DNA of 64,000 nucleotides from Brevibacterium sanguinis (GTDB lineage: Bacteria; Actinomycetota; Actinomycetes; Actinomycetales; Brevibacteriaceae): NCBI RefSeq assembly GCF_003315415.1, contig NZ_QNSB01000005.1, positions 186,001 through 250,000 of the forward strand. The letters run 5' to 3'. The notes under the pieces were generated by a model. It had not been told where the DNA came from, ran no database searches, and saw nothing but the letters and a program-made list of their open reading frames with translations. Positions 1 to 8,829 of the stretch are shown one piece after another. Each line of letters opens with the position of its first letter. Position 1 is the stretch's first letter. Made by a program: the position numbers and the translations under genes.

Positions 1-1
1 C

Positions 2-658
2 CTGCGCCCCGAGGGCAAGAACGGCCCGCTGGTCCGCAGCCTCTCGTCCTATCAGGCCTACTATGCCAAGTGGTCGCAGCCGTGGGAGGCCCAGGCCCTG
101 CTGCGGGCCCGTCCGGTCGCCGGTGACGAGGCGCTCATCGCCGATTTCACGGCTCTCGTCGATCCGCTGCGCTATCCCGCTCAGATGTCGTCGAAGGCGC
201 TGACCCAGGTCCGGACGCTGAAGGCGAGGATGGAGGAGGAGAGGCTGCCGCGCAACGCGGACAAGCGCCGCCATCTCAAGCTCGGCCGCGGATCCCTCTC
301 CGACGTCGAGTGGACGGTGCAGCTGCTCCAGCTCCAGCACGCGCATCGGGTCGCGGGACTGCGGACGACCTCGACGCTGCCGGCGCTGCGGGCCGCCGCT
401 GCCGAGGACCTCATCCCGTCCGCGGACGCCGAGGAGCTCGCGGCGGCCTGGCAGCTCGCGACGAACGTCCGTTCGGCGGTCATGCTCTACAAGGGCCGGA
501 CGACGCATTCGCTGCCGACGGAGTACTCGGAGCTCGAGGCGACCGCACGCCTCCTCGGCTACCCCGCCGGGGGCGGGCACGACCTCGAGGACGACTACCT
601 GCGCGCGACGCGGCATGCCCGCACCGTCATGGAGCATCGGTTCTACGGGTTCGACTGA
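2..658 (+). CDS. glnE: glutamine synthetase adenylyltransferase GlnE, C-terminal part
   Basis: This is the last 218 codons of GlnE, which attaches and removes AMP on the regulatory tyrosine of glutamine synthetase. The frame is open from base 2 and begins in the second nucleotidyltransferase domain with LRPEGKNGPLV, followed by YYAKWSQPWEAQALL, both typical of GlnE. The rest is the helical C-terminal region, ending LRATRHARTVMEHRFYGFD. The N-terminal removase half and the start lie outside the window. Its substrate glnA is the next gene but one, on the other strand, with mycothione reductase between. GlnE and glnA are also neighbours in mycobacteria. Identification is firm; the protein is incomplete only because the window cuts it. 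Confidence 0.93.
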   Translation: MRPEGKNGPLVRSLSSYQAYYAKWSQPWEAQALLRARPVAGDEALIADFTALVDPLRYPAQMSSKALTQVRTLKARMEEERLPRNADKRRHLKLGRGSLSDVEWTVQLLQLQHAHRVAGLRTTSTLPALRAAAAEDLIPSADAEELAAAWQLATNVRSAVMLYKGRTTHSLPTEYSELEATARLLGYPAGGGHDLEDDYLRATRHARTVMEHRFYGFD

Positions 659-670
659 GCCCGGGGACCG

Positions 671-2137
671 TCAGTCGTCGAAGTCGAGTCCGAGCAGAGC
701 GTTCTCCACGACCTCGGGCAGCGCCGGGTGGATCCAGTACTGTCCGCGGGCGACGACGTCGGCGGCCTGGCCGAACGCCATCGCCTGGATGAGGGGCTGG
801 ATGATCATCGACGCCTCGTGGCCGACGATGTGGGCGCCGAGGATGAGCCGGCTGTGCCGATCGGCGATGATCTTCGCGATCCCGGGATCGTCGGCCATCG
901 CCCAGCCGTAGGCGACGTCCTTGTACTGCTGGACCTTGATCGTCACATCGTGCCCGGCCGCCCGGGCTTCCTCCTCGGTCACGCCGACGAAGGCCGCCTC
1001 GGGGGAGGAGAACACCGCTCCGGGAACCGCGTGGTGGACGGCGGTGGCGAGCTCCGCCTCGGCGGCGGCCCCCGGGGCCCCGGCGGCGATGTCGACGGCG
1101 AGGTTCGCCGCGACGATCTTCGCCTCGTGGTTGGCGACGTGCTTGAGCTGGTGGGGCGAGCAGATGTCACCGAGGGCGTAGACGCCGGGCACCGGTCGTC
1201 CGGCCGAGAGCACCCGCTGGTGCCCGTCGACGGCGAGCCTGCCGTCGTCATGGACGTCGTAGCCGGCGTCGCGCACCGCAAGTCCGGTGGTGTTCGGGGT
1301 CCGCCCGGTGGCGATGAGAACGGCGTCGGCGCGCAGCTCGGAGGGATGGTCGACCTCGCCGAGGCGACCGCTGGACTCCAGCCCCACCGTCACCTCGGCG
1401 TCGGCGACCGTGATCGCGGCAGGCTGGACGCCGGTGAGCACGGTGTGCCGCTGACGGAAGATCTCCGTGAACGTCGCCGAGGCGTCGGCGTCGAGGGCGC
1501 CGAGCATCGAGTCCCCGCGCACGACGACCGTGACCTCGGTGCCCAGGGCCGCGAAGATGTGCGCGAACTCCGCGGCGATGACGCCGGAGCCGACGATGAC
1601 GAGGCGTCGGGGGAGCTCGGAGACGCGCATGATCGTGTTCGAGGTGTGCACCGGGTATCCCGGGGTGTCGACGCGGTCGACGTCGAGGCCCGCCACCTCG
1701 GGGATGTGCGGCGAGGCGCCGGCGGCGATGACGACCCGATCGGCCGAGACCTCCTCGCCGGAGGCGGTGCGCACGGTCTTCGGCCCGGTGAAGTGCACAT
1801 GCTCGGGGTAGACGGTGACATCGGGCTGGCGCTGCCGGCTTCGGAAGGCGCGCCCGCCGGCCTCGATGGCGTCGATGCGGTCGAAGATCCGCTTCTGCAG
1901 GGCGGGCCAGTCGACCCCGCCGTACTCCGCCGTGACGTCGTAGCGGGCGGCACGGGCGGCGTGCTCGGCGATCGTGGCCGGATAGACGAACATCTTCGTC
2001 GGGATGCAGCCGACATTGAGGCAGGTGCCGCCGAAGTGCCATTCCTCGGCGATCGCCACACTGAGACCGGCGAACCGCTCGTCGAGGATCGTGTTGCCCG
2101 AGCCGGTGCCGATCACCAGCAGATCGTAATGCGTCAT
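671..2137 (-). CDS. mtr: mycothione reductase
   Basis: A 488-residue flavoprotein disulfide reductase that would use NADPH to reduce oxidised mycothiol in the cytoplasm. The N-terminus has the FAD fold (VIGTGSGNTILDER) and the redox pair in GGTCLNVGCIPTK at about residues 36-48. A central nucleotide-binding fold reads VIVGSGVIAAEF. The C-terminal dimer domain ends ARGQYWIHPALPEVVENAL, with the His-Glu pair of the family. These segments match mycobacterial Mtr much better than lipoamide or glutathione reductases. The ATG at 2137 was chosen because translation then begins directly at the FAD fold; the longer open frame adds an unlikely arginine-rich leader. It converges on glnE with 12 bases between the stops. 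Confidence 0.92.
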   Translation of the reverse strand: MTHYDLLVIGTGSGNTILDERFAGLSVAIAEEWHFGGTCLNVGCIPTKMFVYPATIAEHAARAARYDVTAEYGGVDWPALQKRIFDRIDAIEAGGRAFRSRQRQPDVTVYPEHVHFTGPKTVRTASGEEVSADRVVIAAGASPHIPEVAGLDVDRVDTPGYPVHTSNTIMRVSELPRRLVIVGSGVIAAEFAHIFAALGTEVTVVVRGDSMLGALDADASATFTEIFRQRHTVLTGVQPAAITVADAEVTVGLESSGRLGEVDHPSELRADAVLIATGRTPNTTGLAVRDAGYDVHDDGRLAVDGHQRVLSAGRPVPGVYALGDICSPHQLKHVANHEAKIVAANLAVDIAAGAPGAAAEAELATAVHHAVPGAVFSSPEAAFVGVTEEEARAAGHDVTIKVQQYKDVAYGWAMADDPGIAKIIADRHSRLILGAHIVGHEASMIIQPLIQAMAFGQAADVVARGQYWIHPALPEVVENALLGLDFDD

Positions 2138-2187
2138 TGTCCGTCCATGGTCGAGTCCGCGCCGGCGGGGATCACCGGCACAGGGGA

Positions 2188-2224
2188 GTGGGGGTGTCGC
2201 GGGAAGAACCCGCGACACCCCCAC
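2188..2224 (-). terminator. intrinsic terminator hairpin after glnA
   Basis: A perfect 16-bp inverted repeat (arms 2188-2203 and 2209-2224, loop AAGAA) starts 22 bases past the glnA stop. There is no T-run, which is usual for high-GC actinobacteria. It should stop glnA transcription before mtr. Confidence 0.8.
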
Positions 2225-2245
2225 TGTATTCCCTGACGAGGTTCC

Positions 2246-3670
2246 TCAGAGTGCGTAGTAGAGCTCGAACTCCGTCGGGGTCGGGCGCAGCCTGGCGACC
2301 TCGATCTCGTTCTCGCGCTTGATCCGGATCCAGGTCTCGATGAGGTCGGGAGTGAACACGTCTCCAGCAGTGAGGAAGTCGTGGTCCTTCTCGAGCTCGA
2401 GGAGCGCCTCGTCGAGCGACCCGGGGACGAGCTTGATGTCCTTGGCCTCCTCCGGGGGCAGCTCGTAGAGGTCCTTGTCGATCGGCTCCGGCGGTTCGAT
2501 CCGGTTGCGGATCCCGTCGAGCCCGGCCATCAGCTGCGCGGAGAACGCGAGGTACGGGTTGGTCGAGGGATCGGGCACGCGGAATTCGAGCCGCTTGGCC
2601 TTCGGCGAGGAGCCGGTGACCGGGATGCGGATCGCGGCCGAACGGTTCCGGGCGGAGTAGACGAGGTTGACCGGCGCCTCATAGCCGGGGACCAGCCGGC
2701 GGTAGGAGTTGATCGTGGGGTTGGTGAAGGCGAGCACGGCACCGGCGTGCTCGATCAGCCCGCCGATGTACCACCGGGCGATGTCCGAGAGCCCGGCATA
2801 GCCGTTCTCGTCGTACATGAGGGGCTCGCCGTTCTTCCACAGCGACTGGTGGCAGTGCATACCCGATCCGTTGTCGTCGAAGAGCGGCTTCGGCATGAAG
2901 GTCGCGGACTTGCCGAACTCGAAGGCCGTGTTCTTGATCACGTACTTGAAGTCGAGCAGCTGGTCGGCGGCGTGCTGGAGGGTGTTGAACTTGTAGTTGA
3001 TCTCCTGCTGACCGGCGGTGCCGACCTCGTGGTGGGCGCGCTCCATCTCGAAGCCGATCTGCTCGAGCGTCAGCGACATCTGATCGCGGATGTCGGAGAA
3101 GTGGTCCTGCGGGGAGACCGGGAAGTATCCGCCCTTGAACGGGGTCTTGTAGCCGAGGTTGCCGCCGAGCTCCTCGGCGCCGGAGTTCCAGGCCGCCTCC
3201 TCGGAGTCGATGTGGTAGAAGCTGTTGCCCGGGGTGTTGCTGTAGCGGATGGAGTCGAAGAGGTAGAATTCCGCCTCGGCGCCGAAGAACACGGTGTCGG
3301 CGATGCCGGTGGACTTGAGGTAGGCCTCGGCCTTCGCGGCGACCTGCCGGGGATCGCGGGAGTACGGCTCATCGGTGAAGGGGTCGACGATCGAGTGGGT
3401 GACGACCAGCGTCTTCGCCTCGCGGTAGGGATCGACGAACGCTGTCTCGACGTCGGCGAGCAGCTTCATGTCGGATTCGTGGATGCCCTGGAAGCCGGTG
3501 ATGGACGATCCGTCGAAGAGGAGGCCTTCGGTGATCTCCTCCACGCCGTACGCGGAGGCGGGAAGGTTGAAGTGCTGGACGACACCGGGGAGGTCGCAGA
3601 AGCGGACATCGACGAACTTGACGTCGTTCTCCTCGATGTACTTGACGAGTTCTTCAGCAGACGAGAACAC
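2246..3670 (-). CDS. glnA: type I glutamine synthetase
   Basis: Makes glutamine from glutamate, ammonia and ATP; the main nitrogen-assimilating enzyme, a cytoplasmic dodecamer. At 474 residues it has the usual GSI length. Signatures are [10 protein letters not shown] (about residue 55), AEAEFYLF, the ATP-binding [12 protein letters not shown] (about 270) and the glutamate-site NRSAAIRIP. The adenylylation site is present: Tyr402 in DLYELPPEE, so this is the GSI-beta form controlled by GlnE encoded nearby. The start is GTG at 3668-3670, preceded by AGGAGACCTAA, a good ribosome binding site. A TAAGAT hexamer at 3721-3726 (minus strand) is a possible -10 element. Confidence 0.96.
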   Translation of the reverse strand: MFSSAEELVKYIEENDVKFVDVRFCDLPGVVQHFNLPASAYGVEEITEGLLFDGSSITGFQGIHESDMKLLADVETAFVDPYREAKTLVVTHSIVDPFTDEPYSRDPRQVAAKAEAYLKSTGIADTVFFGAEAEFYLFDSIRYSNTPGNSFYHIDSEEAAWNSGAEELGGNLGYKTPFKGGYFPVSPQDHFSDIRDQMSLTLEQIGFEMERAHHEVGTAGQQEINYKFNTLQHAADQLLDFKYVIKNTAFEFGKSATFMPKPLFDDNGSGMHCHQSLWKNGEPLMYDENGYAGLSDIARWYIGGLIEHAGAVLAFTNPTINSYRRLVPGYEAPVNLVYSARNRSAAIRIPVTGSSPKAKRLEFRVPDPSTNPYLAFSAQLMAGLDGIRNRIEPPEPIDKDLYELPPEEAKDIKLVPGSLDEALLELEKDHDFLTAGDVFTPDLIETWIRIKRENEIEVARLRPTPTEFELYYAL

Positions 3671-3802
3671 TTAGGTCTCCTAGATAGATTCTTGTGGTCT
3701 TTTCGGCGTGACCACGGTCCATCTTAATTGCCCGGGCGTGAAGCGGTGATGACGCCCATGTTTCGGGCATGTTTCCTGGGTTCCTCTCAGCCGGGACTTC
3801 GC

Positions 3803-3808
3803 TAGGCT
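3803..3808 (+). promoter_or_regulatory. -10 element of a probable leaderless promoter (RDD gene)
   Basis: TAGGCT ends six bases before the GTG at 3815. With no ribosome binding site in between, this spacing predicts an mRNA starting at the start codon. Confidence 0.5.
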
Positions 3809-3814
3809 GGGTCC

Positions 3815-4255
3815 GTGATCAATCGAGACGACATCGGATCGTGGCTGTCCGGACCTCAAACCGAGCGCGAGGAGGGGGACTGGCCGGGAAGGCGCCTCGG
3901 CCTCCCGCAGACCGGAGCCCACTCGCTCGCGCCGGCGTGGCGCAGATTCCTCGCCCTCCTCATCGACTGGTTCATGTGCCTGCTCATCGCCAACCTCATC
4001 GGCTCGGACAACCCGCTCCTCGCCCCGGCGATCTTCGCCGTGGAGAACATCCTCCTCGTCGCCACTCTCGGGTACACCGTGGGGCATCGGATCCTCGGCA
4101 TCGAGGTGCGCCGGCTCGACGGGCATGTGCCCGGCTTCGCGAAGGCGACCATCCGGGCACTGCTCGTCGTCCTCGTCATCCCCGCGGTGATCTTCGACCG
4201 CGACCACCGGGGAATCCACGATCTGGCGGCGGGAACCGTCATCCTCAGGCGCTGA
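3815..4255 (+). CDS. RDD-family membrane protein
   Basis: A 146-residue protein with an RDD domain from about residue 40: AWRRFLALLIDWF opens the first membrane segment and carries the conserved Arg and Asp. A second hydrophobic pair follows around 70-85 (AIFAVENILLVATLG) and 110-125, and the protein ends with the typical DRDHRGIHDLAAGTVI. A small RDD gene beside glnA is also found in mycobacteria (Rv2219A region). Its role is unknown; RDD proteins have been proposed as small transporters. It begins with GTG at 3815, divergent from glnA, with a leaderless-type promoter. Confidence 0.85.
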   Translation: MINRDDIGSWLSGPQTEREEGDWPGRRLGLPQTGAHSLAPAWRRFLALLIDWFMCLLIANLIGSDNPLLAPAIFAVENILLVATLGYTVGHRILGIEVRRLDGHVPGFAKATIRALLVVLVIPAVIFDRDHRGIHDLAAGTVILRR

Positions 4256-4314
4256 CCGGCGCGCACGGGATGCTCCCCAGGGGAGCCGACCACAGACCTG
4301 AAACCCAGAGACCA

Positions 4315-4349
4315 GAAGGGGGACCACCGGAAATCGGCAGTCCCCCTTC
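4315..4349. terminator. bidirectional terminator between RDD gene and DUF4191 gene
   Basis: Arms GAAGGGGGA (4315-4323) and TCCCCCTTC (4341-4349) pair perfectly, with a small CCG/CGG stem inside the 17-base loop. The two flanking genes converge here. Confidence 0.7.
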
Positions 4350-4367
4350 AGTGTGGGTCGGTGCGGG

Positions 4368-5099
4368 TCAGCGGCCGCGCATGGCCCGATGGTTCGGCCG
4401 GGCCTTGTTCGGGTCGATGCCCTTGGGGATCGGAGGCCTGCTGGCCTGGGTGCCGAGTGCAGCGAGGCGGTTGCGCACCGCGAGCACCTCGGCGCGGTTG
4501 AGCTTGCGCGGTAGCTTGTGCACGGTGGGCACGATCTGCTTCATCGTCAGCTGTCCCTCTTCATTCCCGCCCTGGAGGGTGTGAACCGGCACGTTGGGCA
4601 GGATCCGCTCGTGGCGCTTCTTCTCCTTGGCGAGCAGCTTGGCGCTGCGCGCCTTGGGCCCCTCGCTGAGGAGGACGACGCCGGAGCGGCCGGTCGAACG
4701 GAACACGAGGTCGCGGCTCTTGGGATCGACGGCGATCGGCTGCTCATCCATGAGGTAGCCGCGGCGAGCGGTGTTGAGCACCGCGCCGAAGGCACCCGGC
4801 TGACCCTCCATCTGGGCGAATGCCGCTGTCTCGGCGAAGCGTCCGAGCATGAACATGGCGAGCAGGAGGCCGACCATGAAGCCGAGGATCGTGGTGAAGA
4901 CGGCACCCGAGAACACGAGACCGACGCCGAGGCCGAGGATCGTGCAGCCGAGGATCGCCGCGGCAAGCAGCCAGGGGGTGGCCTTGTTGTGCTTGGCGGC
5001 GAGTTCGTACACCTGGCGCATCTGCGCCAGTCGCCCCGGCTTCCGGTTGGGATCCTTCGGCTTGCGGCGGAAAAGTCCTTTGCGCGGTTCTTCGCTCAT
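4368..5099 (-). CDS. DUF4191 membrane protein
   Basis: A 243-residue protein of the actinobacterial DUF4191 family, function unknown. The first 40 residues are basic and rich in KPGRLAQMRQVYEL-type sequence. Two adjacent membrane helices lie at about residues 43-62 (PWLLAAAILGCTILGLGVGL) and 66-85. The remaining 155 residues are soluble, include RGYLMDEQPIAVDP and SGVVLLSEGP, and end in a basic tail. The same family sits next to lipA in mycobacteria (Rv2219 beside Rv2218), so the placement upstream of lipA here is ancestral. ATG start at 5099. A functional link to lipoylation is only suggested by position. Confidence 0.88.
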   Translation of the reverse strand: MSEEPRKGLFRRKPKDPNRKPGRLAQMRQVYELAAKHNKATPWLLAAAILGCTILGLGVGLVFSGAVFTTILGFMVGLLLAMFMLGRFAETAAFAQMEGQPGAFGAVLNTARRGYLMDEQPIAVDPKSRDLVFRSTGRSGVVLLSEGPKARSAKLLAKEKKRHERILPNVPVHTLQGGNEEGQLTMKQIVPTVHKLPRKLNRAEVLAVRNRLAALGTQASRPPIPKGIDPNKARPNHRAMRGR

Positions 5100-5178
5100 T
5101 CTCTCACTTGCTCTTTGCGGGCGGCATCGGCCTCGAGGTCATCGACGAAGGAGGTCATCGAAGGGGCCCGGAGCCGAT

Positions 5179-6231
5179 TCATTGCTCAGCAGACAAGTCT
5201 ACCTCTTCGCCCGCGCCGAATGTGTCGACGACGGCCTGCGCCTCCTGCCGCGCCGGGGTGTGCTTGTCGAGGTGCGCGAGGTGCTCGGGGATCGTCTCCC
5301 CGCGCCGGCGCATCGCCGTCGCCCACAGGCGTCCGGCGCGGTACGACGAGCGCACGAGCGGTCCGGACATGACGCCGAGGAAGCCGATCTCCTCGGCGGC
5401 GTCGCGCAGCATGACGAAGTCACCGGGCTTGACCCAGCGGGTGACGGGGTGGTGGCGGGGGGAGGGGCGCAGGTACTGCGTGATCGTGATGAGGTCGCAG
5501 CCGGCGTCGTGGAGATCCTGGAGGGCGTCGATGATCTCCTCATTGGTCTCGCCCATGCCGAGGATGAGGTTCGATTTGGTGATCAGCCCGGCCTCCCGGG
5601 CCTGCGTGATGACCGACAGGGAGCGCTCGTAGCGGAAGGCGGGGCGGATGCGCTTGAAGATCCGCGGCACCGTCTCGACGTTGTGGGCGAGCACCTCGGG
5701 GCGCGAGGAGAACACCTCGGCGAGCTGGTCGGGATCCGCGTTGAAGTCGGGGATGAGGAGTTCGACACCGGTGCCGCGGCCGTCGACGTAGTCGAGGTCG
5801 TGGATCCGGCGCACGGTCTCGGCGTAGAGCCAGGCGCCGCCGTCGGGGAGGTCGTCACGCGCGACTCCGGTGATCGTCGAGTAGCGCAGACCCATCTCCG
5901 CCACCGAGGCGGCGACCCGGCGGGGCTCGTCGGCGTCGAAGTCGGCGGGCCGGCCGGTGTCGATCTGGCAGAAGTCGCAGCGCCGGGTGCACTGCTCACC
6001 GCCGATGAGGAACGTCGCCTCCCGATCCTCCCAGCATTCGAAGATGTTGGGGCAGCCGGCCTCCTCGCACACCGTGTGGAGATCCTGCTTGCGCACGAGG
6101 GACTTCAGGGAAGTGTATTCGGGGCCGATGTGGGCCTTGGCCTTGATCCAGGCCGGCTTCGCCTCGATCGGGGTCTGCGAGTTCCTGGCCTCGACTCGCA
6201 GCATGCGGCGGCCTTCGGGCGCAATGGTCAC
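5179..6231 (-). CDS. lipA: lipoyl synthase
   Basis: A radical SAM enzyme that inserts two sulfurs into protein-bound octanoyl groups to complete the lipoyl cofactor. The radical SAM cluster motif CTRRCDFC is at about residues 80-87; the auxiliary cluster cysteines appear upstream in [12 protein letters not shown] (about 54-65), and the C-terminal ligand serine in VRSSYRAG (about 293). The predicted length of 350 residues is slightly longer than E. coli LipA. The start is GTG at 6231, with AGGAGATCAGAC in front. It lies 10 bases behind lipB, so the two form an operon. Its targets, the lipoyl domains of SucB, are encoded at 8.8-10.7 kb. Confidence 0.96.
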   Translation of the reverse strand: MTIAPEGRRMLRVEARNSQTPIEAKPAWIKAKAHIGPEYTSLKSLVRKQDLHTVCEEAGCPNIFECWEDREATFLIGGEQCTRRCDFCQIDTGRPADFDADEPRRVAASVAEMGLRYSTITGVARDDLPDGGAWLYAETVRRIHDLDYVDGRGTGVELLIPDFNADPDQLAEVFSSRPEVLAHNVETVPRIFKRIRPAFRYERSLSVITQAREAGLITKSNLILGMGETNEEIIDALQDLHDAGCDLITITQYLRPSPRHHPVTRWVKPGDFVMLRDAAEEIGFLGVMSGPLVRSSYRAGRLWATAMRRRGETIPEHLAHLDKHTPARQEAQAVVDTFGAGEEVDLSAEQ

Positions 6232-6241
6232 GTCTGATCTC

Positions 6242-6880
6242 CTAGGCTGTGATGGTCTCGTGCAGAATCTCGTCGAGTCTGTTCGCGACATCCGCGGGCG
6301 TCACGACCCGACCGAGCTCGGCGCTGATGGAAGTGGTGTCCGCGTCGGTGATGCCGCAGGGGATGATCGACGAGAACGCCCCCAGCTCGTTGCTGCAGTT
6401 GAGGGCGAGCCCGTGCATCGTCACCCCTTCGTGGATCCTGATGCCGATGGCCCCGACCTTCCGATCGCGGCGCAGGCCGTCACCGAGGATCCAGACGCCG
6501 GCCCGGCCCTCGACCGTCGTCGCGTCGATCCCGTACTCGGAGAGCAGCCGGATCATCGAGTCCTCGAGCTGCGAGACGAAGAGCCGGACCTCTTTGGGGT
6601 CGTTGAGCCGGTAGATGAAATAGGCGACGAGCTGGCCCGGTCCGTGCCAGGTGATCTTGCCGCCGCGGTCGACGTCGACGACCTCGGTGCCGTCGACGGG
6701 GCGCTCATGATCCTCCGTCCGCTTCCCGGCGGTGTAGACCGGAGCATGTTCGAGCAGAAGGATCGTCGAGTCGCGTGTCCCGGCGATCACTTCGTCGTGA
6801 TATCTCTTCTGCAAGTCCCAGGTTCGGCGGTAGTCCGAGAAGTTCGGCGCGAAACCCAGCGTTTCCGTGGCCAGAGGCAT
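6242..6880 (-). CDS. lipB: lipoyl(octanoyl) transferase
   Basis: Transfers octanoate from acyl carrier protein to lipoyl domains, the step before LipA. The 212-residue protein shows the family core [18 protein letters not shown], the active-site lysine in [10 protein letters not shown] (about residue 141) and the catalytic cysteine in IPCGITD (about residue 174). It is translated from ATG at 6880 and is the first gene of the lipB-lipA operon. Confidence 0.96.
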   Translation of the reverse strand: MPLATETLGFAPNFSDYRRTWDLQKRYHDEVIAGTRDSTILLLEHAPVYTAGKRTEDHERPVDGTEVVDVDRGGKITWHGPGQLVAYFIYRLNDPKEVRLFVSQLEDSMIRLLSEYGIDATTVEGRAGVWILGDGLRRDRKVGAIGIRIHEGVTMHGLALNCSNELGAFSSIIPCGITDADTTSISAELGRVVTPADVANRLDEILHETITA

Positions 6881-6954
6881 GACTCAACACTAGGACTCTT
6901 GGTGCGGGTGTTCAATTTGTCGGAGCATGATCCAGAACACTTTCGACCTCGCTC

Positions 6955-6983
6955 TTGACGTATCAAACTGCATCAAACATCAT
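6955..6983 (+). promoter_or_regulatory. candidate promoter upstream of the 7031 gene
   Basis: TTGACG (6955-6960) and CATCAT (6978-6983) are separated by 17 bases in an unusually AT-rich stretch. A second -10-like hexamer, TAACAT, lies at 6988-6993. Confidence 0.35.
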
Positions 6984-7030
6984 TGAATAACATGATAAGG
7001 CGTTGTGGGCATCGATGGGGATGACGAACT

Positions 7031-8695
7031 ATGACTTGGCGACATCTGGCGATCCTGTCGGACCACATCCATCGCCTCGAATCCTCCACCGGCGAGATCG
7101 CATGGGGGATCGACCATCACGGTCGGGACGAGGACGATCCGCGGGCGGCGGGCACGGCCGAGGTCGCCCTGCCCGCGGGCACGAGGTCTCTGCTCCTCGT
7201 CGATCCTCTCCCGGGCGGCCTCGTCCTCGACATCGTCCGCTCGTATCGCGGACTCACCTCCTCCGAGCTGGGCACGCTGTTCCTCGGCTTCTTCGCCGAG
7301 CTGCGTGAGCGTCCCGAGGCCACCCGGCTCACCCTCGAGGCGATCGGGCTCGACGCCGAGGGTCGTCCGCGGATCATCCCGGGCATCGCCTCTCCTCGGC
7401 GCACCTCCGTCCGCCGGGGTCTGGGGGAGATGCTCTATGAGGCGGCGTTCGGCTCCTCGTGGGTCGCCTGCCTCCTGCCCGTCGCCAGCGCACTGCAGGA
7501 GCATCCGGAGCCGCTCAGGGAGCTCGTCGGCGACCTCCTCAACGACACCTCCGAAGCGCCCGGGACCGGCGACGCACCCGGGACGGACGACGCGGTGACG
7601 TCGCTGCGCCGAGATCTCCTCCGTCGCGATGAGGTCCGAGGCCGCAAGCGCGGGACGGCGGAGGATCTCGCGGCGGCGATCGCCGAGGTGAGCGCGTGCC
7701 TGAGGGCGTCGACGACGCCCGGCCCGCTCCCGCTGCTGCCTGCCGAGCGCGATCTCGATCCCGGTCAGGCGCTGACGGCACGGCTGCGCGCAGGGACTAT
7801 TCGCGACGGCCTGCGCGGGAGCGAGGGCCCGGCCCGTTCGGGGGGCTCCGCGCCTCCGGCATCCGGGGCCGCCCGGACGGGCGACCGGGCCCAGGCGGCG
7901 CCCGCGGCTCGGTCCCGATCCCATGGCAGCGCTCGTACCACCGCGAGAGCGGGCACGTCGGGAGCTCGAGCGGCGTCTGCGCGGACTGATGGGTCCGGAG
8001 GCGGAGCCGACTCGCCGCGAGCGGGTGGGTCCGGCGACGGTGGCCTTGCGGACCCGGCACGTCGGCTGCGCCGGGCGAGCCGTCAACGATCCGGATGGCG
8101 CCACCGTCTGAGCGCCCTGCCGTCGCTGCTGACCATGCGCCCGCCCTCGAGTCGGCTGACGATCCTGCTCGCCGTCGCCGCCTGCCTCGTCGTCGTCGGG
8201 ACCGCCGTCCTCATCCAGTCCTGGCCGTCGGCGCATGAGCCTGACGAGACGGCCGCAGCACGGGACACCTCCGACGCTGGGGACGATCGGCCCGGACAGG
8301 ACGGCGCGGCTGAGGATGGCGCAGGGGCGGGAGGGGACATGAGCGATGACGAGGTCACCGATGTCCTCGGGGAGCTCTGCGAGCGCCGCGCCGAGGCGCT
8401 CGAGGCCGGCGACGCCGAGGCGCTCGAGGACCTCACGGCTCCGGGATCGACGGCGGCCGCGGCCGACGAGCTCATCGACCTCGCGGCCTTCGCGGGCGCC
8501 GAGCACACGATCGACCTCGCTGAGATCCACGTGACGGACCGGTTGCCGGACGAACTCGTCGTCACGGCGCGTATGTCGACGACCTCGACGATCGACGACG
8601 AGGTCGTCGACTTCGACGCCCGCACCGTCGAATTCCGTCTCACCCGGATCGAGGGGGAGTGGAAGGTCGCCGAGGTGATCGACACCGGCTCCTGA
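7031..8695 (+). CDS. unknown protein with one membrane segment
   Basis: I do not recognise this 554-residue protein. Residues 1-240 form a globular, mildly acidic domain (for example DHIHRLESSTGEIAWGID and GLTSSELGTLFLGFFAELR). Residues 240-365 are low-complexity Ala/Gly/Ser/Arg and probably disordered. One membrane helix is at about 375-395 (LTILLAVAACLVVVGTAVL). An acidic linker follows, then a C-terminal domain of about 110 residues ending VEFRLTRIEGEWKVAEV, which resembles small NTF2-like folds. Topology would be cytoplasmic N-terminus and external C-terminus. The ATG at 7031 is the first in frame, with GGGGATG 11 bases upstream. The layout recalls membrane-anchored regulatory or lipoprotein-like proteins, but no function is assigned. 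Confidence 0.7.
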   Translation: MTWRHLAILSDHIHRLESSTGEIAWGIDHHGRDEDDPRAAGTAEVALPAGTRSLLLVDPLPGGLVLDIVRSYRGLTSSELGTLFLGFFAELRERPEATRLTLEAIGLDAEGRPRIIPGIASPRRTSVRRGLGEMLYEAAFGSSWVACLLPVASALQEHPEPLRELVGDLLNDTSEAPGTGDAPGTDDAVTSLRRDLLRRDEVRGRKRGTAEDLAAAIAEVSACLRASTTPGPLPLLPAERDLDPGQALTARLRAGTIRDGLRGSEGPARSGGSAPPASGAARTGDRAQAAPAARSRSHGSARTTARAGTSGARAASARTDGSGGGADSPRAGGSGDGGLADPARRLRRASRQRSGWRHRLSALPSLLTMRPPSSRLTILLAVAACLVVVGTAVLIQSWPSAHEPDETAAARDTSDAGDDRPGQDGAAEDGAGAGGDMSDDEVTDVLGELCERRAEALEAGDAEALEDLTAPGSTAAAADELIDLAAFAGAEHTIDLAEIHVTDRLPDELVVTARMSTTSTIDDEVVDFDARTVEFRLTRIEGEWKVAEVIDTGS

Positions 8696-8782
8696 GACGG
8701 CGCGAAGCCCGGCCGACGTCCCCGTCGGCGCGGCCGCCGAGTTCACCGTCGGCCGGCACCAGGGCGGCGCGGGCGGGAACGG

Positions 8783-8817
8783 CGAAGGGCCGGTCGCGTT
8801 GGGCGACCGGCCCTTCG
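8783..8817. terminator. bidirectional terminator
   Basis: A perfect 15-bp stem (8783-8797 with 8803-8817, loop GTTGG) lies between the convergent ends of the 7031 gene and sucB. Confidence 0.8.
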
Positions 8818-8829
8818 GGGCAAGGTGGA

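Noticed and set aside
728-2236. 502-codon open frame on the plus strand opposite mtr
   Set aside because: Antisense shadow of mtr in GC-rich DNA; composition is Gly/Asp/Val/Arg-rich with no domain, and mtr is certain.
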